From NCBI GenBank assembly GCA_013397795.1, contig VZTJ01003534.1:604135-668134 (forward strand): a stretch of 64,000 nucleotides of DNA, in the 5' to 3' direction. The stretch is from Orthonyx spaldingii. Its lineage: Eukaryota > Chordata > Aves > Passeriformes > Orthonychidae. Numbering within the stretch: the first letter of the stretch is position 1; the number at the start of each line of letters is the position of its first letter. The translations under genes were made by a program, and so were the position numbers. Of this stretch, positions 10,091 through 23,000 are shown in pieces. Under the pieces are notes generated by a model. The model made no database searches and was not told the DNA's origin. It saw nothing but the letters and a program-made list of their open reading frames with translations.

Positions 10091-13000
10091 CTGGATAGAT
10101 TGAAAATTGAAGGAGATGGACATCAGAAGGGAATTGCAGCTCTTGAGATACGGAGTGTAAAGCTCTATGACTGAGTGATTTAGCACAGAAAAGGCTGTAG
10201 CAGTGGTCAAAGCAAACTTTTGGAAAGGCTGTGGGTAGACAGGCAGAGGGGAAGCAATCAGCAGTGCACAGGAGACCACGGTGGCAGAGATGGATCACGA
10301 GGTGAAGGGGAAGGCAGAGAGGAGTGGGATTACCACAGATGTGAGCATCCCACTGAAGTTTTCCTGTCAAAATGGATGATTTCAGTCTTGGTAACATCAA
10401 ATGGAAGGAAATTTTGAGAGGGTCAAGTGCTGATGTGTCAGAGTCAGGTACTGAGGGAGTCCAAGAAGTGGTAACCGGAATTTTAAGTGTTTATCTGAAA
10501 ATGACTTAATGAATGACAGTTTGGAATTTTATGGTTATTTCAATTGTTCCTTCGATTACTCCCTCTTAGTTTACAGTAAGCTCATGTTTTTCCATCCACA
10601 AATCTCCCCACCTAACCAGGTACATAAAAGACAGGCTGGTGCATTTCCTTCTCATACCCTGCAAGTAGTAACAGCATCCTGCAGCTGATGCAGCGCTTTG
10701 ATCGGGTTTTGCAGTTGCCAATTGGAAATTGATAAATAACGATATTAATGATCTATGAGAAAGAACATGCTCGACTTTATGTCTTCTCAGTGTGGTTTAT
10801 GTGTAAGTGCAGAGGGTTAGGTGCACTTGTGTACAGCTGAAATGAGTGTGATCAGCATAAAAACTCATCACGTAGGATTGAGCTTTGGAGTAACAGTCGA
10901 GCTGTAAAGAGTTGGTCATGGAAGGAATGATGCAGGAAGGATTCTCTGCATGGTTCATGTCCAAAGCACAAAGGGGAAAGACTGGAATTAGGTCAGGAGA
11001 AGAGTGAACTAGCACAGGGGAGACATTGCAGTCCAGACATTTGTTGGTGGGTCAAGGAATGTAAGTGGTTCAAGGGAGCTGCCATCAGTGAAATGACAAA
11101 AAGTAACTTTGCTCACCTGATACAAGCCTGTAATATGTTGGATCAGAAGGTGAGAAAGTAGAATCTAGAGTTTTTCAAGAGACGGTATCAGCTGAAGGAG
11201 GAGGTTTAAGTATGGAGGGTGTTGCATGACAAGGGAGGTTTGGCATGAAGGAAGGTGAAAGCATGTGAAGCTCCGTGCTGGTAACCAACGAGGGGAAGGA
11301 ATGGGACAAGAGCTGGTGGGAACAATCATTTTATCTGATGGATGTGCTGAGTTCAAGACCAAACACTTCTGCTTCCCCTGGCAGTGGGTATTCTGGGAAT
11401 CCAGGGCTGCTCCCTCGTGTCTGCAGCCTGAATGACTCCCTGTCTATGTGATTGGTGATGGATTATGCAGTAAATGGGTGTCACCCTTGTTGCCCTCTTT
11501 TTTTTTCAAGTTTATTATTCTTAAGTAAGGCATTTAATCAACTGTGCATCTTTGGTAGCCTGAAAAATGTAAACACTTTATGGAAAGAGACGTAAGCATT
11601 AAGATTAGAAATAAAATATACTTCTATTTTTTAAAAGGTTTATCTTTACCCTTAAATATGCTGATTGAGCTTATTCTTTTTCACTTAGTCCTTGTGGGCT
11701 GTTAAAATCAGTTGCTTTTTCCCATCTCAAGGAAATGCATCTTTGACACTTCTCATGACCTGAGTCACGATGCTGTCACGGAGCCAGAAAACATCCTCAG
11801 CGGTCATGGGTAAAAGAGCAGAGCTGCCGAGGGTGTGTGGTGGGTGCAAGAGGGACAGATTGCTATGGTTTGCTTCAGTTCCTACTCTATGGGTGTTTCA
11901 GACAAGCCATTTGTTATAATTACCCATGGATATTATTATCAACTTCTCAAATGCAGTGGTTCTCAAGGCACTTTTTTTTTTCCACATAATTCAGGATAAA
12001 TCCCATGTATTCAACCCAAATTGAATTCCGATGCTAAAATATTTGTTCTTATGGTTGTAACTGGAGGGAAAATAAGGCAGAGATAGAAAAGTGGGGATAA
12101 AAAAATCACAGATGTACTGACATGTAGTTTATCACCAATATTAAATTGTAGTAAGCTCAGCCCTTTGTCTAAGGGGCTGCCATTAAACTCCCTGTCTCCT
12201 CACAAAACACATCTGCACAGAGATGTCCTTCAGAAATTCCCAGCCCAGTTCATTTTGCAGTTTCTAAGACAGGCTGATCAGTTTTTCTGACTCTCCTGTC
12301 CCAATACAAAAAAAAAAAGATTTCATAAAAGTTGTTTTATTCTGTATCATTTGGAAGAGAAGTCTGAGACACCGAAATTTTCCAAAGTTTACAATGCTGA
12401 AGCGTCTCGGGGTCGTCCCTGAAAGAAGGCTTTGAATTGAAAACTGTGCTGATCTGAATTATGATGGATGGACACGACAAGGGGCAGCCATAGCGCATTC
12501 TTGTTTTCTCAAGCGCTTCATCATTCACCAGCAGACAGTGTTAGCAAAATTCCCATGTGCAAGAAATCGGAGCAGCGGAGTCTCTGCGCAGCGCCCGGAG
12601 GCTGCCTGCTCGATAACCTCATTAGTGCCGTGTTAGTCTGAGCTCACAGAGTCCTGTCCTCTGAAGAGTTTGCAAACTCCAGTCCAGTGCTGTGGTAGCC
12701 ACAGCCTCTGGCCCAGAGCTGGCTTGCAGCCACATGGTGGGGAGGATGGTACTGCTCCTTCTTGTCTGCTTGCAAAATACTCCTCAGCTGCACCCCTAGT
12801 AGTTACAAGAGACTAGTCCTGCACTCTGCCCATCTGTGGAGAGCTGGAGGTGGAGGATCTGTTTCAATGAGGATGGACTTGTCCCTGGCTGGGCCTGGCC
12901 TGTGCTGGAGATGACCCAGCCAAGGCTGGCCAGTTGGGCTGACTGGGCTGGTAACACCACCAGGAACAGCCCCGGCTGAAGCGCTGCCACCACTGACTGC

Positions 13001-16000
13001 ACAAGGCCTGGAGCCAACAGCTGGCAAACCAGTTTGGTGGGGTTTATTTCGAGTTTTGCCCAAACATAGACTTGAGCCTTGCACCAACAGTATTTTTAGT
13101 TAGATAAGTCCTGAAAGATGATTATTATGCCGGACTTGTGTGTGTGGTGGTGGAGGGGTTGTTTTCTAAGGAAATGCCACAAGACACCTTTATTGTGCAC
13201 CTCTTTGAGCAGTTTTAGCACAACAAACCAGTGTAGGTACAAAGTGGGGAGGCAAAACAGCAAGGGAAGAAGCAGATATTTGTGTCAGATTTTCAGGGAG
13301 TTATTCCTTGCACAAGGCAGTTGACACTGTGGGTGTCCTCACAGTTAATGTGAGGAGTGCTGTGGGGCCCATGACATTGTCACTGTTTTGGCAGAATGGT
13401 TGCCTCTCCCTTTTGATTCCTCTGGACTGTCAAAGTAATTTCTTTTCCATACAGAAAAGAAAAAATGCACATGGAAATAGGAGAAATGACCAGCTGTAGA
13501 TCACTAATTGTATAAGTGAATGATAAGTTCAAATCTAAGGTAGAGCTAGAGGTTGGGACTGTTCTTCCATGATCAATCTTTGGCCAGGTAGAGGCACAGG
13601 CAGCAAAGGGGTCATGGGAGTCCCTTCTCTGCCGAGTACAAGAGGAGGTTATTGGGTATCAGTGACTGGGACACTTCATAACTGAGGGACAGAATTTCTG
13701 AAACTGAAGATAACAGAAGAACTCCAGAAGGAGGAAAGGACTGTTGTGGGGCCACATTCAGATTTTGAGTGGATGATGCTGAAGTTCAAGGAGCTCGGGT
13801 GAGAGGGCAGGGGACTCTGTCCCAGCAGCGACTGAGACACTTGGGCTGGCGCTTACGCTCTCGGCAGAGCACTCTGACTTAGGGGCTGTCACTGTCACAT
13901 GCCTGGCCTGGATGCAAACAGAGAGCAAGCTCTGCTTTCTTAGGATGATCGTGAGATTTAGTGCAGCTGTGTTTCCAAAGGTTCCATATCAAATGGATTT
14001 AAATGTTACAAAAACAGCCATCTACATGATTTGCTCCCATCCTTTCCAATGGAGTCATTTTAGTGATAGGTTTAGCTCTGGGTAGTGTGTACACACGCAG
14101 TAGCTAAGACATAATATTCCTCCTTTAATGGGTCTAATTGTACTGGAAATATTGAGGGTTAGGGTGTGAAATGAGTTTAAATTTGATAGGACACAATTCA
14201 AGGAAATGGCAATGTAACTTTAATTGAGAGGCGATCGTTAGCTAAAATAATTCATTTCCTGGCTTTTTCTAGGAAAATGTCTAACATTTTACGAAGAAAG
14301 ATAACACATGTTGGACTGAATAAAACAAAACATGAAAGAAAAAGCCCACTTTGGCAGTAATTGGGGCTCGTGGTGCTGGGTGTGTTTCCCGGGCCGTTGC
14401 TGAGTTTGTCTGTCAGGCTCTTCCAAGGACTCCGGGAGCCAGCATTGCTTCCGCTGGGTTCTCTGCTCGGGTCACAAGGCAGCGTTTCTCACCAGGGCGC
14501 TGCTGTTTCCCCTTCCGACTGTAGTAGATTACAGATTATACTGGAACATGTCTGAGGAAAAGGTCAGAAACGAGGGTGAAAGTCTTGGAACTGAAGCTGG
14601 GAAGCTTTCCATTCTCATCCGGGAAACTTTTTGTATTGAATAAAAAGCAAAGCAAAATAAACCACCACATCCATGACACTTCTGGTTTTCCTGCCATTTT
14701 TTGCCTGCCAGTTAGAAAGGATTTTATTTCCCTTGCATTATACAATTAGGGAACGTTTAGCTGAGGAATCCTCAGTGTTACACTAAACAGAAATAATGGC
14801 CAAACATGGTTCATTTTCCTGTAACTTGGCCTCCACATGATTGCATAGCCCGGAGTTACTGCGTTTTTATTTACCAAATTATAGATGTTTATATGTAGTG
14901 TTAATGTCAGTAGACTACGTGGTACCCTTTGAAATGGAGTCTGTTAAATACTGGAAGATATAAAAGCTAATCAAGTGGGGTTTGAATTTTAATGACACTG
15001 CATTACTACGCTGTTTGTATTGGAGTAATGGAAGAAAAATGGAAAAAATCAACATAGAAGCATTTTATTATAAGGCTGAGAGGTGCTTGATACCACTTTA
15101 GTTTTTCAAATAGAGTGTACAGAGAAACTAAAATCCTTCTGATCATTACTTTCCTACCAGAAAAAATTGTCTGGGCCAAGTCCTCTTTGCTTTGCTCTCT
15201 GACAGAGTGGAGTTTCTTTACACCAAAAAAAATCCTGCAGTACTTGGAGACATGTCATACACATGCTGGAATTTAATGGGTAAAAGGGTTTAATTTCAGT
15301 TTGGTGCTAATTTGGTGTTTGCATCCCATAGGTGTGAGGGTGTAGTTTTGGTTTGAAGCTTGGCTGTGATTTAGGAGTTCCATTTCCATGCACGGGTGGG
15401 ATCTCGGGTGCTGATAGATCCAAACTCGGTTGAAATCAGATAAGAAGTGATTTGGTTGCATTCATGTGGGACTGTGTGTGGAGTAAAGAGCAGAGAAACG
15501 GGGGCTGCATCCACATCATCCTTTCAGGATCCCATGAAGTGTTTTTGCCACACTGTGTTGCTGCTGAATGCCATCCTTGGGGCTGGGGAATGTCCCTGCC
15601 AAGCTGCATTTGGATGGATAATTGTGTCATTAGTAGTGCCAAAAATCAGGGTGTTTCTCCTCCTCTCTCCTCAGAGATGATCTCTGACAGCAGTGCCCTC
15701 AAGTGCTCTGCTCAAACGCTGACCAATTTGAAATCTGGCCTGAATTCATCAAGGCTCTTAGTTGATCAGAAGAGGACACGTAACTGTATTAATTGCTTTC
15801 AGTTGATTGATTGCTTTTTGAACAGTGTTAGAAGCTCGCAAGCCTTGAACGTTTTCCCCTTCATGTAGCTTTCCTTTCTTACCCAAAAATACAGTTTGAA
15901 AACGTAAAAAAGTGTGATTTGATCAAATGTTTACATCTCACATTCAGGCCTAAAGAGTAACTTAGAGGTTTAACATTGATTGCAAATAAAAGAATCATAA

Positions 16001-19000
16001 GTACAATTTTAGCTGTTGATAAATTGCCATTGCAGTGGTGGAGGTGTGTGGAGAGCTGAGGGTGTCTCTGCCCAGGGTTGAGGAGGGAAGTGGGACCACG
16101 AGCCTGTCCGGCCATACCTGGGAGCTGCTCCTGATGGCTTTTCCACAGACGTCCAGCTTTGTCAAAAACCACTAAATCTTGTGAAGTTTATTTTCCTTAT
16201 AGCATCTGTGTTTTATAATGGTGCTTTTAATTTGTTTTTTCTTTGTCTGCTGGGATTTCTTTTGTCCGGCCCTTTCAGGCCTCCCTTTTTTCCTCGGTGG
16301 AAGCGAGTCTGTTACTGATGGCCGCTTTGGGAATACAGCTCGGCCCGGCCGGCCCGGCAGCCGCTCCCTCCCTCCGACAACAAAGCCTATTGTTGTTTTC
16401 TTTCTTCACTTTTATCCTCAACTTCATCCATTTTTCCTTTGAGTGTCAGAGGAATAAAATGTCTGGAAAAGCGTGGCTCAGGTTTTGGGGGGATGAGATG
16501 CTGGTGGTTTTGCAGACCCTCAGCAAACAGGTTCAGAACCACGGATTGGGCTGTCCGTGTCTCAGTAGGCAGCATTTACCCAACATAAGGCTGCGCTTGC
16601 AAATAAACTTGTCAGGCTCCAGAGCCACGGCATCCTCAGCTTTTTGAAAGTCCCTTAGTAAAATTAGTAAGAGATTTACCAGCCTAGACTGGCTTTAATG
16701 TATTCCATGCACATCTCTGATATGAAAATCTCCTCTATGGCAGCCCATGAAAAGAGAAATTCTTGACCCTATGCCTTGCACGGGGTCCTGAGGGCTCTGG
16801 GTGATTACCAAGGGAAAGTGCCTCCTTCCTTGGGATGCTCCACTGGAAATGATCCTTGAGAGTGCTGTTTGCCATGGAGTTGTGGTGGTGATGATTGATT
16901 GCAATAAAAGTATTCCTGGAGTAGTCAGTAGGATGTGATCACTGTGCGAGTCTACAGCCAGTTACAGTTAAATGCACTGTCCACATGTCAGGAGGTAACT
17001 TGAGTTCAGCATTCTGCTGGATGAAAAATATTGGATATTTCTACCCGACTTAAACTTTGGCTTATTTGTTGCTTGTCCTTTGACAGTGAATCAACAATGG
17101 CTTGAGCTGTAGGAATAATGTTGATGCTTGACTGCATTCTTTGTGCTCTTTTGGCCCAGTCCAATAGCCCTGTGCACACACAACTCCTGTTTGCTGCAGG
17201 AGTTTCCTACTTGGAATGGCTGGAGGAATGGAAGGGTAATTTTTGGGATTCCTGGATGGGTACAGCAGCACACCAGAAAATTAGGGGGTTTTCTTTAACC
17301 TTAATCGTCCCCACCATCTTAATATTATTGTAGTCAGGTTTTCAAGAACAACTTTTCTGTCAGAAATAATTTCTCTTCTCTTTGTAGCATTCCCACTTTA
17401 AATTTTGGACTGGTATCACTTTTAATTATGTTTTTTGCAGTTAAGCAACTGACTGTTGCAGCAGAAAATGCAGGTTGGCAGGCAGTGGTTATTGTGACAT
17501 ATGTTTGGTATTTACAGCTTTTGCATTTGTCACAGCAGAATTTTTTTATCATATTTGTGCTGTGAAGTGCTGAGCATTATGAGGTCTGGTTTAGTTAATT
17601 TTTTATTGAGGTTTGTATACATCAGATTAAGCTATACTTCCAAATACAGAGTTACAAATTAAATGCTTGACCTCCTGAATGTTTTTTTTGGTTTCTTTCT
17701 CAAAGAAGAATCATATTTTAGTCCCTTTCAGAATCTCTTTTACATATGTTCATTCTCTCTTTATAGTTTAGTACTTTTTTTTTTGTTAATTGTGTTTTCT
17801 TCTACGTGAGCCTAAGAATTTGTAAAATGTTGTACAATTAATAAAAAGCTCTGAAGGGATGAGTTTTTCCTGCAGATTACTGGGTATCCCTCACTGCTCT
17901 GGGATTCCTCAACTTGTAAGGAAGCAAAAAGCTCATCCTTGTGTAGGAAGGGCGCCTGTAAATGCCTCATTTCTCTGCATGCAAATATTCCATTGAAGGT
18001 TTTGCATATGGAAAACCACATGAAGTTGGGAGCAGAGGGCACTGAGACATTAAATGTGCCTTGGGAGGGGAGAGGGAGCTGTTGGAACAGCTTTGGATCA
18101 GTAGTTCAGAGTTAATCATTATATTCTGAACAAGTGAAAACCAAATTACAGACATTTGGAGTCCCCTCTGTAGATACTGTGGGTGTTTGCTGTGCCCATG
18201 TGGATCCAGGGGAATATGGGAGAGGAAGCACTTCCCGACAGGCCCTGGCTGCAGCAACAGTAACTAATTAGACAATAATGCACAAAACTGTTCATACGCC
18301 TTCCTGCAAGAACCAAAACTGCATTATTAAACTAATCTTAAAAAAAATTAATTGCATCTCAGTCGTATTTAAAACTGAGTTGGGTTATTTTTGCTTTTTC
18401 CCTTTTCTTTGTATTCCAAGTTGGTGCAGGAAGATTGCTATTAATGAAATCTGCTCTCTGGGAACTTCAATAGGCTTGTTCTTCATTAAAGCCTTGCTGT
18501 TTCTCTTGAAACGTATTGATGGATGCTCAGGCCAGATACTCATCACAAAATACACTTTGTAATTTCATCATTTCTGTTATTGTGCTTCTCTGAGGCGCAG
18601 AGGGCTGGGGACTTTGCAGAAAACCCCAAATAAAACCCCCAAGCTTACAGTTATATAGTATTAAAAGAAAGGTGAAGGAAGCATTGAGTGTCTTTAGGAT
18701 GATGAGACATTCATTAAGATTTTTCCGCCTTCCTTTTCCTATTTTCAGTCCATCTGAAGTACCATTAAAGCTTTTCAGGCAGCTTCCTGTGAGAAACCCT
18801 TTGCTGTGCTGTTTTTCTTCCTTGAAAAAAGGTGGCTGCTCTTGAGGCAGATTGTATGGATTTGGCCTGGGATTTGTATAATATCTGTGTAGAATGCATC
18901 GGTTGTTTAGGAACCTAATTCCCAATATGGTTCCCTTTTGATTAAGAACAAAGCCAGCGTTTCACAGCATTATAGGAACACAGAAAAACAAGTTAATGAT

Positions 19001-19928
19001 CTAAACCTTTTAATTCATGGTTGCTTGTCTATTTAAAGTACTTTTGATTCTGCTATAAACAGACTGGCCCCTTTTTTTGTTTAACTTCTTTCTTTGGTTT
19101 CTTCACATTTCTTTCTTTACTGTCCATGAAATTTGGAGCTAGTTTCCTTTTCCAACTGAAGAATGAAAGGTTGTGACTACAGAGTGATACAGCGGGTAAG
19201 AAAGCGTATCCAAACTGGGCGTCCATCCAGCACAGACTCTTTGAAACCAGCTAAATTTAGGGCTGTTGAGGGTTTTTTTGTTATGTTTTCCCTTTCCTTT
19301 TTTTCAGTACCTATGTTTCGTTTTCTTCTTTTTGAATGAATATGAATTTTGTTACTTTTTTGATACTTTTTTGATTTTTACATATAGTTTGGCGGGGCTT
19401 TATGTGACACAGTTACTTGATATTTTCCTCCAGCCGTAGTTCTGCAGATGATTATTCTGCGTGTCTTTATCCGTCGAGACAACAAAAGCGACCTTTTCAG
19501 GACTTCCAATTACCAACACTGTATGTGGTACTTTAGGAAAATAATTCCCTTCCAAATGCTCCTTTTTTTTTTAAATAGAGAATTGGAATCCAGACCTTGT
19601 CCTTCAAATCGAAGTCGAAAACTTTTCAGTGAACAAAACTGCCAGGCAAGCAGCAGCAGCAGGAATAATCTCCCTTGCATGGAAAGGAATCCTTCCTCAT
19701 CCCCATATATAAAATTATTATTTGATGCTTCCATTGTAATTTATTCTTTATCTGAAATGAAGATTAATTTTTAATTTTTTTTTCTTTTATTACAACAGAA
19801 GCTTGTTCTTTCCTTGGTTTTTTTGTTTTTTGTTTTTTTCTTTTTTATCTTATTTCAGGCAGATGCAGAAATGATAAATGAAGAAAAAATTCCAATAATG
19901 TACTTTATTCCATCTCTATCCCATGAAG

Positions 19929-20079
19929 GTAAATTGAACAGCCAAGACACTTACAACAACTTCACAAACAACAATCCCGGGAATCCTCGCCTCCTGCCTC
20001 TCCCAAGCCTGACTGTGGTGTTGCCTCTTGCCCAAATCAAGCAGCCAATGACATTAGGGACCATCACCAAACGCACAGG
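19929..20079 (+). CDS. BCAS3: BCAS3 exon: loop region (phase 1 in, phase 0+2 out)
   Basis: The first two bases (GT) complete the glycine codon begun by the exon ending at 4651. The frame then reads KLNSQDTYNNFTNNNPGNPR, LLPLPSLTVVLPLAQIKQPM and TLGTITKRTG, ending with GG, the first two bases of a glycine codon. This is the Asn-rich part of the BCAS3 loop followed by the hydrophobic 'PLAQIKQPMTLGTIT' strand that leads back to the propeller. The acceptor is tctatcccatgaag before 19929, with an interrupted pyrimidine tract. The donor is a strong gtaagt at 20080. The exon itself opens with GTAAAT, so its 3' splice site is directly followed by a 5'-splice-site-like sequence. The length of 151 nt is not a multiple of three, so skipping it would shift the frame. 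Confidence 0.97.
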
Positions 20080-23000
20080 GTAAGTGCCACAAACCTTTCT
20101 TACCCTTTATGATTCATGTGGGAACTATTTGTGTTATGAGTGAGAATTAGTTTTATTTCATGTTTTAATTTCAGTGTCTGTGATTTAATGGCAGCAGAAG
20201 GGGGGTGGGGGAAAGAGGAGACTGAAAACATCAGATAAATAAATATAACCTGAAAACAAACTGCTGTAAATTCAGGAATATTCATTTGGGTGGGTCAGGA
20301 GAAGTTTTCACACCAGGAATTGAAATGAGACATAAGCAGAGCTGTATTCAATCAGAATAAGATACAGTTTTACTTTTTTTTCCCCAAGTTTGTTTATTTT
20401 GATTTCCAACCTTTTCAAGCAGAAGCAATTTTTGACCATCAGAACTGGAAAGACAGTAAGCCAGGTTGAGCAGAAAGGCAAAACTTAATCCTGCTGTTTT
20501 CTTGACCTTATTTTTCCTCTGTTGCACTGTTCTGGACTGGGTAATTCACGTGTGGATTTCCACTCCAGAGCCAGCTGCACTTTGGTACTTCTCATGTGCC
20601 ATGATAAAGCACTTCAGAATATTTGTTGGGAAAAGCTCCTCTAAATAGATATATAGTAAGATTTTATGAGCTTCATAAACCATAGCAGTTTTAAATTAAG
20701 TGATACTGTCAAACAGTTGACATTTTTCTCTTGCTAAACTTTAAATATTCTTTAATTGCAAGTAAAGCTAGTGGGTGATGATTACATTTTTCCTCTCTCG
20801 TTTTCTGGTTCTTTGAATTCTTGAATATTTTCTAGTTAAAAATGTGATTGATCTGTTAGTTTACAGAGGGCTTTTATATTTTTAAGGAAAGTAGATGGAG
20901 CATGGCATGTGGTTGGACAAAATGACTGAGAGTCCTCCAGCTTCCTAACCTTCTCCTGCATTTTGGCAAATGCGGGCACTGCCTCCCTTGCTTCAGAGCT
21001 TTCTTGCTCAAACGCTGCTCGTGAGGTGAATTTTACCTCGTGTTTCATGGACCGGGAATTATTTTTCAGGCGAGAGCTCATGGATGTTCCCTCTCTCCCT
21101 GAGTAATTCCCATATTCTGAGTGTCCAGGACATGCTGTAAAATCCCTCGTTGCTGGGTGCACTGGGTGTGCATGTCAGAGGCTGGGCTGTGCACATGTGT
21201 GTCCATTCCTGTCTGTCCAACAATCCTCTCCTGCCCTGGCCGTGAAACGGGAATTTCACGGGGCTTGTTGAGCCGGATCGCGAACCACGAACACGCAGCC
21301 ACCCCGAGCACAGAGCCTGCCTGGAGAGAAATTCCTCAGCTTCACAGATAATTGTAAATGGAACTTAGCAAACAGCAAAGAAACAGTTTGAGGGTCACGT
21401 TGAGGTTTAGCTTCCTCCACACACACGTTTCAGTTGCTTGTTTTTGCCTTTTTTGTTTTCTGCTCGCAGTTTAAACACAGGTGAAGGAAAAAGATTGTGC
21501 TGCTGCTCAGGTGAATTTTGGAAGCACATCCAGGTGTGATCCTGGATGGGGACGGGAAGGGAGGTGGGGTCAGGGGGAGGTTGTCACAGGGCAGGAAGTC
21601 ACAGTTCCTCAAAGGGGGGAAATACCAAAAACATGGCTTGAAGAATATGGCCAGTGAAGGACAGAAATGTAAATGTGGGCTCCCAGAACTGGAACAGACA
21701 CTTAGAACCAGGTGGGACACGGCAGAGGAAGAAATCAAAAACTCACCTGGGGGCCTGCCAGGGGAGGTAGGTGATAGGAGCAGTGAGGAGAAGGATTTGG
21801 AAAAAAGCTCTTGGTTTACAGTAGTAATTAATGCAGAATTCATTACAAAGATCTCCTTAATGCTGTGGTGATACCAGCAGACCTTTCTAAAATTATTGCA
21901 ACTGTAATAAGTCTGCAATATTTTATTTAATGTTTTATTCTTAAACATCTAAAACATATTCGGAGTGCTCATAGTTTTCCGGTAAATTATACTATTCACA
22001 AACTGTCTCTGTTCCATTTTATGTAATTTTTAAAACTAATTAAATTTAAAATGCTCAGTGAGGCTTATGTAAGGGGGGAAAACAACAGTCATGGGAAATA
22101 CCCTGCTGTGTAAATAGAGTTTTCATGAATGAGGATCATAATTTTCAGCACAGCCCACGTAGCCTTGTAATGCTAAGCCGAGAGCTTCTTTCATTTGTTC
22201 TGCATCCAAAATATTTGATGGAAGTACACAAAATTAACATGAAAAGCTGTTATTTATAAAGCAGGGATTTAAGAGGAATGCCTAGGATCCAAGAAGCCTG
22301 GCATGCCTAAAATGACCAAATTGAGACAGCAGCCTTAACTTAAACCTCCAGGGGGCAAAGCGTGTGTTTAACATATTTAACATCTGCCCTCATATTTCTG
22401 CAAACACATAGCACTGGAAGTCTGTGCAGTGTAAGATTTCGACAGGACAGGGACCATCTGCCTCGCTGGGAGAAGTGTAGGAGGCATGTATTACTGCAAA
22501 TGGCAAAAGACAGATGTATTTACACCTACATGGTCAGCACCTCTAAGCACTGCTCCGAGGGAACAAGGCTCTTCCTTGGGAGCAGCTGCTTAACCTTGCA
22601 ATTGTGCAGCGATCAGAAAAGGAGCCGGGCTCAGGATCACTCGCCTTCCACAGGCGCTGCTCAGCCGCCCTCAAAGATTCCTCTCCCGTGCTCGTGACTC
22701 TTAAAGAATTAAAAATCAAATCTGTTGCAGCACATTTCTAAAAGGAAAAAGCGAGGCTCAAATACCGTGTAATCAGAGGGCTGGATTTGTCCGTTTTATT
22801 TACTTTTAACATCGGCTGCTTTAATATTAAATCTTCATGAAGTCTTGTGGATTTTATTAACCAAAAAGTCGAGTTGGGGTTTGTCCTGCCCGTATCCAAG
22901 ACAGCAAAATATTTTCCAGGTACTGAAAGGACTGATCAGTGCTCTTAATATCATGTGTCTGGAGCAGAGCTGCAAAGCATGTCATGTTGCTTGACAGGTG

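Larger units (their letters stand above)
4652..19928 (+). other. BCAS3: BCAS3 intron, 15.3 kb
   Basis: This is the largest complete intron in the window, from gtaaat at 4652 to the AG at 19927-19928. It holds a small CpG-dense island (9165-9306), a 25-bp tandem duplication (9457-9516), a possible CR1 tail remnant (9588-9608), a 50-bp-period duplication (10012-10090), a (TG)8 tract at 6658, and a paired SOX-like motif at 16377-16396. No further exon is needed between its flanking exons, whose residues are adjacent in known BCAS3. The remaining sequence is AT-rich and unrecognised. Confidence 0.93.

Noticed and set aside
10100..11400. Long purine-rich stretch suggesting a non-coding RNA or a decayed mobile element
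   Set aside because: No repeat family, terminal repeats, splice structure or tail could be identified. Base skew alone does not support a feature.
21430..21948. A 172-codon open frame on the - strand
   Set aside because: It is low in recognisable features and rich in Ser/Pro/Phe from purine-rich intron read backwards. It overlaps an open frame on the + strand and has no known homologue in memory.
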